A stretch of DNA of 64,000 bases. Source: Bacillus sp. MUM 116 (GTDB taxonomy: Bacteria > Bacillota > Bacilli > Bacillales > Cytobacillaceae). The translations under genes and the position numbers were made by a program. The stretch spans positions 1 through 64,000 of the forward strand of contig NZ_MLYR01000016.1 of assembly GCF_001866655.1 (NCBI RefSeq). Direction: 5' to 3'. Of the stretch, positions 1 to 9,037 are shown in pieces; position 1 is the stretch's first letter, and each line of letters begins with the position of its first letter. Under the pieces are notes generated by a model. It was not told where the DNA came from. It worked only from the letters and a program-made list of their open reading frames with translations, and ran no database searches.

Positions 1-70
1 TTTAACCTTTTGGACGGATTGGCTTGTGACCTCGAGGGGCAGGACGCTTGCGCTGGACAATTCTCAAAGC
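1..70. repeat. Dispersed repeat family A, partial copy
   Basis: The motif GCTGGACAATTCTCAAAG preceded by a CTCGAGGGG block recurs at 18725-18831, 22602-22757 and 44171-44326. This copy is cut by the window edge and is the most diverged. No coding potential is visible. Confidence 0.7.
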
Positions 71-90
71 AATTTATTAATTCTTAAATA

Positions 91-127
91 ATAAAAAACC
101 ATCTGCGGTTTTCACCTTTCAGATGGT
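91..127 (-). terminator. Intrinsic terminator of the YqgO-like gene
   Basis: On the minus strand CCATCTG pairs with CAGATGG and is followed by TTTTTTATT. The 5' arm is made of the last codons of the gene, so the hairpin overlaps the stop codon. Confidence 0.75.
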
Positions 128-306
128 CCTCCAAAAACAGTTTGCAGCATTTTATTTTTTACTCCCGGAAAGCTCATAATCGAGCCTACCGCAATGCGAC
201 GCAGCCAACCGGATGCGAGCAATAAATTAATTAAACGATATCGGTAACGAAAACCAAAATAACCAATCGAACCAATTAGAAAAATAGATGTAATCACACG
301 AGACAT
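112..306 (-). CDS. Small membrane-associated protein, YqgO-like by position
   Basis: A 64-residue protein with a hydrophobic N-terminal segment (about residues 4-18) followed by a basic, aromatic stretch containing FGFRYRYR and a second apolar segment near 28-45. AGGAGG lies 8 bases before the ATG and a terminator closes the gene, so it is very likely expressed. In B. subtilis the neighbour of yqgN is the small gene yqgO, and this one occupies a comparable place. The assignment rests on position and size; no function is known to me. Confidence 0.6.
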   Translation of the reverse strand: MSRVITSIFLIGSIGYFGFRYRYRLINLLLASGWLRRIAVGSIMSFPGVKNKMLQTVFGGPSER

Positions 307-338
307 ATTAAATCCCTCCTACATCTATTTTGTGTTAA

Positions 339-1136
339 TCAATTAAATTTTATCCAAAAAAAATTAACCACCATCGCAAATAAGGCTGCGATGAAACCTG
401 ATAGAAAATTAACCATATCATTATCAATATAGTTATAACCTTTTATCCGCTTCGTCTCTTTTTGACAATGAAATCGTCTTTCCGTTTCAATCCCGCATTG
501 ACCGCACTTGTACAATTGTTGATAAAAAGCTCCAAATAATGTATCGATTACATTACCGAAAAAACCAAAAAGGAAAATAACAAAGGCAAGAAAAATATGT
601 AAATGAAAAAGCAAAAAACTAAAGACAGCTATTAACAAAGCCCCTGCTATAGACGCAATAGTACCCAATATACTAATTGCACCTGATGTCCCTTTTTCCA
701 CCGGCTTAAATGTGCGGATATAAAGGGGATTTTTTTTACTCAAAGAACCAACTTCTGATGCCCATGTATCCGAGTTGGCACTTGCCAGAGAAACGGAAAA
801 AGCAACCAGCCATGAGACGTCCGGTTGAAAGAAATTCATGATACTGAAGAATGCTGCTGCACCACCATTGGCAGCCACTTGCTGCCAATCCCTTGTAGCG
901 CCTTTTGCCAATTTTTCTTCAATCCTTTTCTTTACGGAACTTTTATACTCTGACCATAAACTTGAAGAAACAAAAAATGCGCCAAGAAGAAAAAGACCTT
1001 TTACACTAAAACCAAGCATGACTGCCGCCCCAACAATGATGGCTGCCACAGCCCCTGATTTGCTTAATGCTTTTACATAGTAGGCAAGAAATCCAGCACA
1101 AATAATAATCGCAAGAATGACCCACTTTTCCATCAT
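339..1136 (-). CDS. DUF92 family integral membrane protein
   Basis: A 265-residue protein with six or seven predicted membrane spans. It carries the family motifs SDTWASE (residues 122-128) and GTSGAIS (149-155). DUF92 is related to phosphatidate cytidylyltransferases and includes the plant VTE6 phytyl-phosphate kinase, so a CTP-dependent lipid or polyprenyl phosphate reaction is possible; the bacterial substrate is unknown. A loop near residue 208 has a CxxC pair (YKCGQCG). Its start overlaps the yqgN stop as ATGATG, which suggests coupled translation. B. subtilis does not, as far as I recall, have this gene between yqgN and yqgO. Confidence 0.8.
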   Translation of the reverse strand: MMEKWVILAIIICAGFLAYYVKALSKSGAVAAIIVGAAVMLGFSVKGLFLLGAFFVSSSLWSEYKSSVKKRIEEKLAKGATRDWQQVAANGGAAAFFSIMNFFQPDVSWLVAFSVSLASANSDTWASEVGSLSKKNPLYIRTFKPVEKGTSGAISILGTIASIAGALLIAVFSFLLFHLHIFLAFVIFLFGFFGNVIDTLFGAFYQQLYKCGQCGIETERRFHCQKETKRIKGYNYIDNDMVNFLSGFIAALFAMVVNFFWIKFN

Positions 1137-1699
1137 TTTGTAATAATGACCTCTTTGTTTGTAATAATTTTGGAAACCGGTAAATCATGTTTCTCAATTC
1201 TAAAATCGGGCACCACTTGAATATTAAAGGCGAGGGAAGTTGTTTTCCCGCGAAAATTTGATAAGAAACGGTCATAATATCCTCCGCCAAACCCTATCCG
1301 ATATCCTTCTTTAGTGTATACTACCCCTGGTACAATTAACAAATCAATCTCTTGTGGATTTATTTCCTTCGAAAGTTCTACCTTTGGCTCTAATAACCCA
1401 TAGTACACTGATTCAAGTTGGGAAAATTCAGTCAAGATGCGAAATGATAGTAGTTTTTCCATTGGCAGGCACTTTGGGACTGCTACTTGTTTCCCTAGTT
1501 CCCAAGCCTTTCTAATAATTTGATACGTATCTACTTCCGGCTCTTTTGAAATGGTGATTCCAATTACGCCTGCATTTTTCCAATCTTGGTCATCAAATAG
1601 ACGGTTGGCAATTTTATAAGAGTGGTCTTCATATAGAGGCTTTGAAACTTGCGATAAAGTCTCGATCATTTGCTTCCGAAGCAGCTTTTTATCATTCAT
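1133..1699 (-). CDS. yqgN: 5-formyltetrahydrofolate cyclo-ligase
   Basis: 188 residues, the usual family size. It converts 5-formyltetrahydrofolate to 5,10-methenyltetrahydrofolate with ATP in the cytosol. The diagnostic C-terminal substrate and ATP motif GFGGGYYDRFL lies at about residues 136-146, with VPGVVYTKEGYRIG just before it. The open frame extends upstream through rpmG to a GTG, but AAGGAGGACTCC sits directly before the internal ATG (MNDKKLL), so that start is chosen. It follows rpmG by about 58 bases and overlaps the DUF92 gene downstream. Confidence 0.93.
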   Translation of the reverse strand: MNDKKLLRKQMIETLSQVSKPLYEDHSYKIANRLFDDQDWKNAGVIGITISKEPEVDTYQIIRKAWELGKQVAVPKCLPMEKLLSFRILTEFSQLESVYYGLLEPKVELSKEINPQEIDLLIVPGVVYTKEGYRIGFGGGYYDRFLSNFRGKTTSLAFNIQVVPDFRIEKHDLPVSKIITNKEVIITK

Positions 1700-1757
1700 A
1701 CTGGAGTCCTCCTTATCTTTTTGGGCAACAAAAAAAGCAGCAGGAAATTCCCACTGC

Positions 1758-1907
1758 TTATTTTGTTTCACGGTGTGTAATAGAGCGCTTTTCTCTTGGG
1801 CAATATTTCTTAAGCTCAAGACGATCAGGATTGTTACGTTTATTTTTTGTTGAAATATAGTTACGGTCTCCACACTCAGTGCAAGCTAACGTAATATTTA
1901 CACGCAT
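1758..1907 (-). CDS. rpmG: 50S ribosomal protein L33
   Basis: 49 residues beginning [17 protein letters not shown] and ending THRETK, a clear L33. It binds 23S rRNA in the large subunit near the E site. GGAGGGAAATCAAC precedes the ATG. The zinc-ribbon cysteines are incomplete: C9, C12 and C36 are present but the fourth position is Glu39 (CPRE where Cys4 forms have CPRC). The gene is only 150 bases long and is overlapped by the spurious upstream extension of yqgN. In B. subtilis an rpmG copy lies next to yqgN. Confidence 0.93.
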   Translation of the reverse strand: MRVNITLACTECGDRNYISTKNKRNNPDRLELKKYCPREKRSITHRETK

Positions 1908-1962
1908 GTTGATTTCCCTCCAAACCATTAAGCTAGTTCGTTCATACGACTTTTCTATAATA

Positions 1963-2595
1963 TCATTTTTCGAAAGGAAATGCTAGTATGTTTTTTAAAA
2001 GTGCACGCTCCATGCTTAAAAGCTCATTTTTACTGCTTCCAATGATTGACCAAGTACTGACTTTTTTTGTTTCACGAGGCTCAATCGACATTTTTATCGT
2101 AAAGATACTTGCAGCCGGCCCTTTTGCCATAGGCTGATAAACAAGACTGCCTTTATTTACATTGCTCCACATTTTAGCATTAAAAACATTCCATGAAGGG
2201 TGAACCGTACATTCTTTCATTTCAGTACCAATGTATTTTCCATTGACAAGGAAGAACTTTTCATTTGCAAGATGAAAAATACGATTCTCCACAGGAGAAA
2301 TAAACGTAAAATGTTCACCCGTTAAATTCGGATTATGATGTATGACTAAAACCTTGATTTCTTTCTTTACTTTGCTATGGTTGCTAATATAGATTTTTGT
2401 AAAAGAAATTTTCGAATGAATATGACAGGATTTTAGCTTAACAACCAATTCCTCTCCATAAATTACCTTTTCCGTACAATTTTGCACCCAATGCACTTTA
2501 CCATTTACCCATATCCCCGGAATAAGCTGCAGTTCCTCGGTAACTGTTTGTTGAGGAGGAACTGAAACAGTCTTTATCTGCTCCATTAGACTCAT
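1963..2595 (-). CDS. Unknown protein encoded with a GT4 glycosyltransferase
   Basis: 210 residues with no signal peptide or membrane segment. It appears rich in beta strands (alternating pattern such as [20 protein letters not shown]) and ends in a more helical segment. I do not recognise the family. AGGTGG precedes the chosen ATG (MSLMEQIK); another in-frame ATG at 2628 overlaps the stop of the glycosyltransferase gene, so the two are in one transcript and may be coupled. Context suggests a role beside the glycosyltransferase and DUF4912 protein, but nothing in the sequence states what it is. Confidence 0.65.
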   Translation of the reverse strand: MSLMEQIKTVSVPPQQTVTEELQLIPGIWVNGKVHWVQNCTEKVIYGEELVVKLKSCHIHSKISFTKIYISNHSKVKKEIKVLVIHHNPNLTGEHFTFISPVENRIFHLANEKFFLVNGKYIGTEMKECTVHPSWNVFNAKMWSNVNKGSLVYQPMAKGPAASIFTIKMSIEPRETKKVSTWSIIGSSKNELLSMERALLKNILAFPFEK

Positions 2596-2627
2596 CAGAT
2601 TAACACCACCTTTTGTCATTAATAGCA

Positions 2628-3875
2628 TTATTCCTTATAACAATCGTTAACATCCACTAGTTGGGTTAATAGCAAATCTTCCATCAATCTGCTAGTTTCC
2701 AGTGCTACACGTTTCCAGCTGTACAAGTTTTTCATTACCTGTTGCCCTTGTATTGCAATCTCGGCTGATTTTTCGGGGTGAATGAAAAGAAATGATATTT
2801 GCTCTAATAAACTTTCTGCATCTCCCGGATTCATTAACATACCTGTCTGCAAATGCTTCACAATCCCTTTTAATCCGCCCGTTTTTGAAACAATTGTCGG
2901 CTTTCCTAATGCCATCGATTCCAGTGCTACAATCCCAAAAGGTTCATACAAACTTGGTACAACGACCATTTCACAATTTTGAATAAAAGCATTCCGTTGT
3001 TGTTCGGTAATAAAACCAATAAAGGTGATTTTGTCTTCTAATTGTCTTTCTTTAATCTTCTTACGATAGGTTTCAAGCATTGGACCTTTTCCGGCAATAA
3101 CAAAGAAGTAGTCAAGCCGTTGTTTCTTAACCATCGCTGCCGCTTCTATCATGGTTTCGAATCCTTTTTCCTTTACGATTCTGCCCATTGAAAAAATGTA
3201 TTTTTGGTCATGAAGAAATTCGGGCAAATCAACCTCTTCATCCCTACTGGTAGTTAAATCTACTCCGTTTGGAATAATGGCTAATTTTTCAGCAGCAGTA
3301 TCAAAAATCGCAGTAACTTCTTCAACCATATATTCGCTGCAGACAATGACTTGATTGGCCTCTGTAATCAGCTGTTGTTCTTTCCGATTAATAAATTCCT
3401 GTATTTCGGTATGAATCCCATTATTTCTCCCATGCTCTGTCGCATGAATCGTTGCTAATAATGGAATGGATAATAAATCCTTTAAGGCAATTGCCGCAGT
3501 CCCAACAAGCCAATCATGGGCATGAATAAGGCTAAAGTGATTTTCTTCGGCCAATTGCTCCACTTTATACCCAATCGCCAGGTTAAGTCCGCCAATCCAG
3601 GAAAGAAAATCTTCATCCTGTTCGTTTAATGGCTTTACACGATGAATATGGACATCATTTAATTTTTCATATGGAGGCAGGTCATCTCGAATCAGAGTAA
3701 TCACATGCACGTTATGACCCCGTTCTGCAAGATGAACAGATAATCCAAATACATGTCTTGAAAGCCCGCCTACAACATGCGGCGGGTACTCCCAAGATAA
3801 CATTAAAATATCAAATGTCCGGCTATTATTAGGCATCGACTCCAAGCCAACCGGCAAGGATATTGTTTTATTCAT
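2628..3875 (-). CDS. GT4-family glycosyltransferase
   Basis: 415 residues with the GT-B architecture of retaining GT4 enzymes. The N-terminal acceptor domain has WEYPPHVVGGLSRHV at about 28-42; the C-terminal nucleotide-sugar domain has GRIVKEKG near 231 and the EX7E signature E311-E319 (EPFGIVALE). The N-terminal motif resembles glycogen-synthase-like and trehalose-phosphorylase-like GT4 proteins, but sugar donor and acceptor cannot be read from sequence. No membrane segment. GGAGGAG precedes the chosen ATG, which overlaps the DUF4912 stop by 8 bases. It occupies roughly the position of B. subtilis yqgM, an annotated glycosyltransferase. Confidence 0.85.
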   Translation of the reverse strand: MNKTISLPVGLESMPNNSRTFDILMLSWEYPPHVVGGLSRHVFGLSVHLAERGHNVHVITLIRDDLPPYEKLNDVHIHRVKPLNEQDEDFLSWIGGLNLAIGYKVEQLAEENHFSLIHAHDWLVGTAAIALKDLLSIPLLATIHATEHGRNNGIHTEIQEFINRKEQQLITEANQVIVCSEYMVEEVTAIFDTAAEKLAIIPNGVDLTTSRDEEVDLPEFLHDQKYIFSMGRIVKEKGFETMIEAAAMVKKQRLDYFFVIAGKGPMLETYRKKIKERQLEDKITFIGFITEQQRNAFIQNCEMVVVPSLYEPFGIVALESMALGKPTIVSKTGGLKGIVKHLQTGMLMNPGDAESLLEQISFLFIHPEKSAEIAIQGQQVMKNLYSWKRVALETSRLMEDLLLTQLVDVNDCYKE

Positions 3876-4551
3876 TGTTCTCCTCCATGTTATCTGTTTC
3901 AGCATAATAGCTATAGGTACTTACATGGTCGATCCACTTTGGAGTTTGTGTTGCAATTTTCTGCAACTGATTTAGGTTTTCGGTTAATTGGATTCTCTTC
4001 GTTGTCTCCATTGAGGGAGTTTGGACGGTATTTGACCGAAGGATTGGAAAAAAGCGATCTCCGAGTTTAACACCAAGTTCAGCAATATAATGACGATTAG
4101 AAAGTAAACCCTTTATATACCAAAAACTATTTTTATAAGGCACAGCAATTTCATAGAAATGATGGGCATTTATTCCATTGAACCTAAGATCGGTAACATC
4201 ATAAATGCGCACAACGGAAACGAATTCATCAAAAGGCTGATCAAAGAATAGTTGGATAACGTTTTGGGGCAATTCTGAGACTTCCCAAAGTATGATGATT
4301 TTCTGTGGATTAATAAGCTTTGCTGTCAATTTACCCTTAACAGGAACAAAGGCCGAAGGGGACCCGCTAATTGAGGATTTGTTTTCCTCATTATTATCTT
4401 GTATATCCGCATCATCAATACTATTTTTTTCATTGCTGCTTATCCATTTATTCCACCGGTATTGAACTTTGCCTACCGTAGTGTCCAGCTCAGAAGCGAT
4501 TTTCCTAAACGACAATCCTTCCTCTCGTAGTTTAATTATTTCTTCAATCAT
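3868..4551 (-). CDS. DUF4912 protein with N-terminal helix-turn-helix
   Basis: 227 residues. Residues 1-36 (REEGLSFRKIASELDTTVG, then YRWNKW) look like a helix-turn-helix of the resolvase or sigma region 4 type. A polar linker follows, then a beta-rich DUF4912 domain from about 65 to 190, with the ILWEV and FYEIAVPY blocks typical of that family. It is first in a three-gene run, with AGGAGG before the ATG and a candidate promoter at 4622-4650. The domain pairing suggests a regulator or scaffold that senses a carbohydrate-related partner; that is inference. Confidence 0.75.
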   Translation of the reverse strand: MIEEIIKLREEGLSFRKIASELDTTVGKVQYRWNKWISSNEKNSIDDADIQDNNEENKSSISGSPSAFVPVKGKLTAKLINPQKIIILWEVSELPQNVIQLFFDQPFDEFVSVVRIYDVTDLRFNGINAHHFYEIAVPYKNSFWYIKGLLSNRHYIAELGVKLGDRFFPILRSNTVQTPSMETTKRIQLTENLNQLQKIATQTPKWIDHVSTYSYYAETDNMEENNE

Positions 4552-4621
4552 ATTGTCCTCCTAAATGTAAACAATCAATTTATGCGGAAAAGTTCCAAAT
4601 TATTCTTTTTTTAATAATTTT

Positions 4622-4650
4622 ATCGTATCATCTGATTGAAAAAGGCACAA
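4622..4650 (-). promoter_or_regulatory. Candidate sigma-A promoter of the DUF4912 operon
   Basis: TTGTGC (4645-4650) and TACGAT (4622-4627), 17 bases apart on the minus strand, upstream of the DUF4912 gene. The rest of 4552-4807 is AT-rich and shows nothing else I can support. Confidence 0.4.
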
Positions 4651-4807
4651 TAAACGCAATTTGTCGTTTCTTGCTTGTCCTTATCACGTGGTTATTAAAG
4701 ACTTAGATTTTTTTTATTTTAGAAGGCAAACAACCTGAAATTACGTCTAACCGACATTTTTCTTCAAAATCCCGAACAAAACGTTTCGACAAATTTTCAA
4801 TTTGGCA

Positions 4808-4842
4808 AAAATAAAAAAGATGAGGGTTTCCCTCATCTTTTT
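4808..4842 (-). terminator. Intrinsic terminator after phoU
   Basis: GATGAGGG pairs with CCCTCATC around a short AAA loop and is followed by TTTTTTATTTTT on the minus strand. It closes the pst-phoU operon. Confidence 0.9.
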
Positions 4843-5501
4843 TATGCATTCAAATCATATCGTTTTCCTGTTACGAGGAATATTACATTCTCCGCGATAT
4901 TGGTGGAATGGTCGCCAAGTCTTTCTATATATCGACAAACAAACGCCAGTTGAGTAATTTGGTTCGTTTGGTTCGGATAGTTAGGAATAAACCCTAAAAG
5001 CTCTTTAACCAATTTCCCATACATTTCATCTACCTGGTCATCTTTTGCTGCGCATTTCTCTGCAAGATCAGTATCTTCATAAATAAACGCCTTTAAAGAA
5101 TCAGAAAGCATATCTAAAGCTATTTCCATCATATTTGGAATATCAACAATTTCTTTAATATGTTTTTCCTTGCCAATGTGCAGGGTTGATTTAGCAATAT
5201 TTACTGCTTGGTCCCCCACTCGTTCAACCTCGGAGGAAATTTTTAAGGCAGCAATAATTCTTCTAAGGTCTGTGGCTACAGGAGATTCTTTCGCAATTAG
5301 AATGATTGCTTTATTATTAATTTCTTGCTCTAACTCATCAATTACGCTATCTTCGTTAATTATTTGTTGGGCTTTTTCTAAATCTTGATTGATAAGGGCA
5401 ACCATTGCATCCTTAATGGCCATTTCAGCTTTTTGGGCCATATCCAATAATAATTTTTTTAAATCTAATAATTGTTTATCAAAATTTGCTCTTGTACTCA
5501 C
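4842..5501 (-). CDS. phoU: Phosphate transport regulator PhoU
   Basis: 219 residues, close to the normal PhoU length. Two repeated three-helix PhoU domains are visible; each carries the metal-binding E/DxxxD-type motif seen here as SSEVERVGDQAVN and CRYIERLGDHSTN. PhoU links the Pst transporter to the PhoR kinase and limits phosphate uptake. A GTG start is chosen because AGAGGTG precedes it and the longer frame would run into pstB. It is the last gene of the pst operon, 13 bases after pstB. B. subtilis itself lacks phoU at this place, as I recall. Confidence 0.93.
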   Translation of the reverse strand: MSTRANFDKQLLDLKKLLLDMAQKAEMAIKDAMVALINQDLEKAQQIINEDSVIDELEQEINNKAIILIAKESPVATDLRRIIAALKISSEVERVGDQAVNIAKSTLHIGKEKHIKEIVDIPNMMEIALDMLSDSLKAFIYEDTDLAEKCAAKDDQVDEMYGKLVKELLGFIPNYPNQTNQITQLAFVCRYIERLGDHSTNIAENVIFLVTGKRYDLNA

Positions 5502-5514
5502 ATGATCACCTCTG

Positions 5515-6288
5515 TTATCCGAATCTTCCTGTAATATAATCCTCAGTACGTTGATCTGAAGGCCGTGAGAAAATTTTTGCCGTGTCGTCAAGCTCAATTA
5601 ATTCTCCCATTAAAAAGAAGGCAGTCTTATCTGATACCCTGGATGCCTGCTGCATATTATGCGTTACAATTACAATCGTATATTTTTCTTTAAGCTCCAA
5701 GATTAATTCTTCAATTTTCAAGGTAGAAATTGGATCAAGCGCAGATGTTGGCTCATCCATAAGTAAAACGTCTGGTTTTGTTGCAAGTGCCCGGGCAATG
5801 CACAACCGTTGCTGTTGTCCACCGGAAAGCCCAAGTGCAGGAGAATGTAGACGATCTTTTACTTCATCCCATAAAGCTACATCTATTAATGCTTTTGTTA
5901 CCATTTCTTCAAGATGTACTTTTCTTTTTATTCCATGGATTCTTGGTCCATATGCAACATTATCGAAAATCGATTGGGGAAAAACATTTCCTTTTTGAAA
6001 AACCATCCCGACATTTTTTCGCAAATCTACAAGGTCCGTCTTATCATTTAAGATATTTTGACCATTATAATTAATTTCCCCAGTCATCTTTACATTCGGT
6101 ACATAGTTAATCATCAGGTTCAAGGTTTTAATGAACGTTGATTTCCCGCATCCTGAAGGGCCTATGATTGCCGTTACTTCTTTTTTGTTTATCGGAAAGT
6201 TTATGCTCTTTAGTGCGTGGTGATCTCCATACCATAAGTTCAAATCGTTTATTTGAAAAGCTTGTCTGTGAACCGTTATTGAAGTCAT
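5515..6288 (-). CDS. pstB: Phosphate ABC transporter ATP-binding protein PstB (second copy)
   Basis: 257 residues with Walker [10 protein letters not shown] (43-51), signature LSGGQQQR (154-161), Walker B VLLMDEP (174-180) and the switch His in VTHNM. It powers high-affinity phosphate import with PstA and PstC. An upstream TTG overlaps the preceding gene, but AAGGAGG before the ATG MTSITVH settles the start. It is a tandem paralogue of the next gene, as in B. subtilis pstBA/pstBB. One visible difference is KGNVFPQS in place of the usual KPNPFPKS after the Q loop. Confidence 0.95.
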   Translation of the reverse strand: MTSITVHRQAFQINDLNLWYGDHHALKSINFPINKKEVTAIIGPSGCGKSTFIKTLNLMINYVPNVKMTGEINYNGQNILNDKTDLVDLRKNVGMVFQKGNVFPQSIFDNVAYGPRIHGIKRKVHLEEMVTKALIDVALWDEVKDRLHSPALGLSGGQQQRLCIARALATKPDVLLMDEPTSALDPISTLKIEELILELKEKYTIVIVTHNMQQASRVSDKTAFFLMGELIELDDTAKIFSRPSDQRTEDYITGRFG

Positions 6289-6298
6289 ATTTTCCTCC

Positions 6299-7129
6299 TT
6301 AGCCAAACCTTCCAGAAATATATTCTTCTGTTTTTTGTACAGATGGATTGGTGAAAATCTTTTCAGTCACATCATACTCGATTAAATCACCACTTAAAAA
6401 GAAGGCTGTTTTATCGGAAATCCGTGATGCCTGCTGCATATTATGGGTTACGATGATAATGGAATAATCCTTTTTCAAATCAACAATCAAGTCCTCTACC
6501 TTTGCATTCGAAATTGGGTCGAGTGCAGAGGAAGGTTCGTCCAACAGCATAACCGTTGGTTTCATGGCAATCGTCCTTGCGATGCAAAGACGCTGCTGTT
6601 GCCCGCCTGAAAGCGAAAGAGCAGATTTGTGAAGCCTATCTTTTACTTCATCCCATAAAGCTGCTTTTTGAAGGCTTTCCTCCACAATTTCGTCTAGCCG
6701 ACTTTTCTTTCTTATGCCGCTAAATTTTATGGCATGGGTAATATTTTCATATATTGATTTGGGAAAGGGATTGGGCTTTTGGAAAACCATTCCGATTTCT
6801 TTTCTTAATGCAACTACATTGATATTTTCTAATAAAATATTTAGACCTTCATAGTTAATTTCGCCTTCAGCCCTAGCCCCTGGAATAAGATCGTTCATCC
6901 TGTTGATACTACGTAAAAAGGTCGACTTCCCACAACCTGAAGGACCAATGAGTGCCGTAATCGAGTTTTTTTCAATATCCATTGAAATACCGTTAACTGC
7001 GCGTTTTTCACCGTAAAAAATTTCAAGGGCCTTTACATTTAAAATAGTTTCTTTTGGCTCCGGAGAAATCTTTTGTTTTGTATACCCTGCTTTTTCTACT
7101 GTTTCTTTTTCCTTCATAGCTGTTACCAT
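6299..7129 (-). CDS. pstB: Phosphate ABC transporter ATP-binding protein PstB (first copy)
   Basis: 276 residues. Walker [10 protein letters not shown] is at 62-70, followed by the canonical [13 protein letters not shown]-loop region, LSGGQQQR, and [13 protein letters not shown]. It has about 30 extra polar N-terminal residues relative to its neighbour. It ends in ISGRFG like the second copy, showing a tandem duplication. GGTGAGG lies before the ATG. It sits 18 bases after pstA and 10 before the second pstB. Confidence 0.95.
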   Translation of the reverse strand: MVTAMKEKETVEKAGYTKQKISPEPKETILNVKALEIFYGEKRAVNGISMDIEKNSITALIGPSGCGKSTFLRSINRMNDLIPGARAEGEINYEGLNILLENINVVALRKEIGMVFQKPNPFPKSIYENITHAIKFSGIRKKSRLDEIVEESLQKAALWDEVKDRLHKSALSLSGGQQQRLCIARTIAMKPTVMLLDEPSSALDPISNAKVEDLIVDLKKDYSIIIVTHNMQQASRISDKTAFFLSGDLIEYDVTEKIFTNPSVQKTEEYISGRFG

Positions 7130-7147
7130 CGAACCTCACCTTTTTCC

Positions 7148-8035
7148 TTATTTAGTAGCAGTAATCTTTTTATGAATAAGGCTGCCAATCCATCTGGCTA
7201 GCAGGTTGAAAATTAAAACTGAAAGTACCAAAACAGCTGCAGATCCGTTTGAAACGTCATTAGCATCCGGAATTAATCCTTGAGTGTTAACCGCCCAAAT
7301 ATGAACTGCTAATGTTTCAGCCGGACGAAAAATATTAAGCGGTGAAACCTCCGAAAAAGGATTCCAATCCGTATAATCTAATCTTGGTGTCGAAAGTCCA
7401 GCTGTGAATAATAATGCAGCCGCCTCTCCGAAAACACGTCCTGATGCAAGAATTGCCCCTGTAAGGATAACAGGAAAGGCACTTGGTAATAAAACAGTTT
7501 TAATGGTATGCCAATGTGTGACACCAAGACCAAGACTCGCTTCCTTTAATTCCCGTGGTACTGAGCGAATCGCATCTTCACTCACCCTTACCATGACTGG
7601 TAAGTTAAAAACGGTAAGTGCAAGGGCTCCCCCTAAAATGGTATAACCCCAACCAGTTAAAGTTACGAACATTAATAAACCAAACATCCCAATGACTATA
7701 GAAGGAAGGGAGGCAAGTACCTCAATACATGAGCGAATAAAGTCTGTTACTTTACCTGGTTTCGCATATTCGGCCATATAGATTCCACCCCCAACGCCAA
7801 GGGGAACAGTGATTAACATGGTGATAAATAGGACATAAAATGAATTAAATAATTGATCGCGAATTCCTCCGCCAGCCATCATATTACTTGATGGAGTGGT
7901 TAAAAACTTGAGTGAAACATGTTGTAATCCGTTAATTAAAATAAAAGAAAATAAACCAACTAAAACGGCAATAATGACGATAGCAATTGCTATAAAAACT
8001 CCTGTTGCAATCCGATCGGCTACTCTCGAATTCAT
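7148..8035 (-). CDS. pstA: Phosphate ABC transporter permease PstA
   Basis: 295 residues with six predicted membrane spans and the inner-membrane-component EAA loop (SVPRELKEASLGLGVTHW). With PstC it forms the phosphate channel in the membrane. AGGAGG precedes the ATG, and the pstC stop overlaps it as TAATG, so translation is probably coupled. Confidence 0.95.
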   Translation of the reverse strand: MNSRVADRIATGVFIAIAIVIIAVLVGLFSFILINGLQHVSLKFLTTPSSNMMAGGGIRDQLFNSFYVLFITMLITVPLGVGGGIYMAEYAKPGKVTDFIRSCIEVLASLPSIVIGMFGLLMFVTLTGWGYTILGGALALTVFNLPVMVRVSEDAIRSVPRELKEASLGLGVTHWHTIKTVLLPSAFPVILTGAILASGRVFGEAAALLFTAGLSTPRLDYTDWNPFSEVSPLNIFRPAETLAVHIWAVNTQGLIPDANDVSNGSAAVLVLSVLIFNLLARWIGSLIHKKITATK

Positions 8036-8955
8036 TAAATTTTCCTCCTAGATGACAGGTAGCGAATCAAAAGAATAAAAGCAAATGACATAATTAAAAG
8101 GATTAAACCTAGAGACCAAAGAATATTATTTTCAGGACTTCCAAACGTCGTGTTGCCCATATTTAATGTAATGATGGTTGTTAACGTTGCTGATGCATCT
8201 AAAAGACTGTGAGGCATGGTTTTCACATTTCCGATTACCATTTGTACGGCTAACGCTTCACCAAATGCTCTAGACATTCCTAGAACTATTGCTGTCAGCA
8301 AATTTGGTAAGGCTGCCGGAATTAATACTTTTCGAATGGTTTGCCACCGAGTTGCTCCTAGTGCATAAGATCCTTCGCGAAGATTATTTGGTAGAGAACT
8401 CATCGCATCTGTAGCAATGGTTGTGACAGTTGGCAAAATCATAATCGAAAGCACAATCATGCCTGAAAGTAGACTAAACCCAAGTCCGCCAACATGTGCC
8501 CTTACAAATGGCACCAATACTGTAAGCCCAATGAATCCATAAACAACAGAAGGAATACCTACTAAAAGTTCTATTACGGGTTGTAAAATTTTTCTTCCCC
8601 ACGATGGAGCAATTTCAGTCATAAAAATTGCTCCCCCTATTCCTAATGGTGCAGCAATTAGCGCTGAAAGAAACGTTACTGCGAAAGATCCCAAAATAAA
8701 TGGAAGTGCTCCGTATAGTGGTTTAGCTGGATCAGTAGGATTCCAAATCTTACCAGTTACAAATTCAATAAGACCTACACCATCTTTAATAAAAGATTGC
8801 AGTCCTTTTTGTCCAAGAAAAATCGTAATCGCAATGGTTGCCGTTATCATGATAATTGCACAAACAAAAACGATAATCTTCCCTCTTACTTCCCCATCCA
8901 TCCAATTTTTTTGAGATTTTAACAATCTATCTTTTGCTGGAATCACTTTTTCCAT
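8035..8955 (-). CDS. pstC: Phosphate ABC transporter permease PstC
   Basis: 306 residues with six membrane spans and an EAA loop (LPNNLREGSYALGATRW). Partner of PstA. The frame could start five codons earlier at a GTG, but that codon is fused to the AGGGG ribosome site, so the ATG of MEKVIPAKD is preferred; the spacing is then rather long. A stable stem-loop lies between pstS and this gene. Confidence 0.94.
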   Translation of the reverse strand: MEKVIPAKDRLLKSQKNWMDGEVRGKIIVFVCAIIMITATIAITIFLGQKGLQSFIKDGVGLIEFVTGKIWNPTDPAKPLYGALPFILGSFAVTFLSALIAAPLGIGGAIFMTEIAPSWGRKILQPVIELLVGIPSVVYGFIGLTVLVPFVRAHVGGLGFSLLSGMIVLSIMILPTVTTIATDAMSSLPNNLREGSYALGATRWQTIRKVLIPAALPNLLTAIVLGMSRAFGEALAVQMVIGNVKTMPHSLLDASATLTTIITLNMGNTTFGSPENNILWSLGLILLIMSFAFILLIRYLSSRRKI

Positions 8956-8989
8956 AAAAAAGAAAAACACCCCTATCTAACATCATAAT

Positions 8990-9017
8990 AGGGTAAATAC
9001 TCATATGTATTTACCCT
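8990..9017 (-). other. Intercistronic stem-loop between pstS and pstC
   Basis: AGGGTAAATA pairs perfectly with TATTTACCCT around an 8-base loop, with no U-tract after it on the minus strand. It is therefore more likely an RNA-stabilising or processing hairpin than a full terminator. In B. subtilis the pstS message is known to outnumber the distal pst message through processing in this interval. Confidence 0.7.
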
Positions 9018-9037
9018 GTTTTTAATTCTTACACCTA

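Noticed and set aside
1700-1873. N-terminal extension of the yqgN frame from a GTG at 1873
   Set aside because: It overlaps most of rpmG in another frame, has no ribosome site of its own, and the internal ATG has an excellent AAGGAGG.
4552-4807. A small gene or RNA upstream of the DUF4912 gene
   Set aside because: No open frame with a ribosome site and no stable structure apart from the phoU terminator; only a candidate promoter is supported.
8990-9017. Full transcription terminator after pstS
   Set aside because: There is no T-run on the coding strand after the hairpin and pstC follows in the same orientation.
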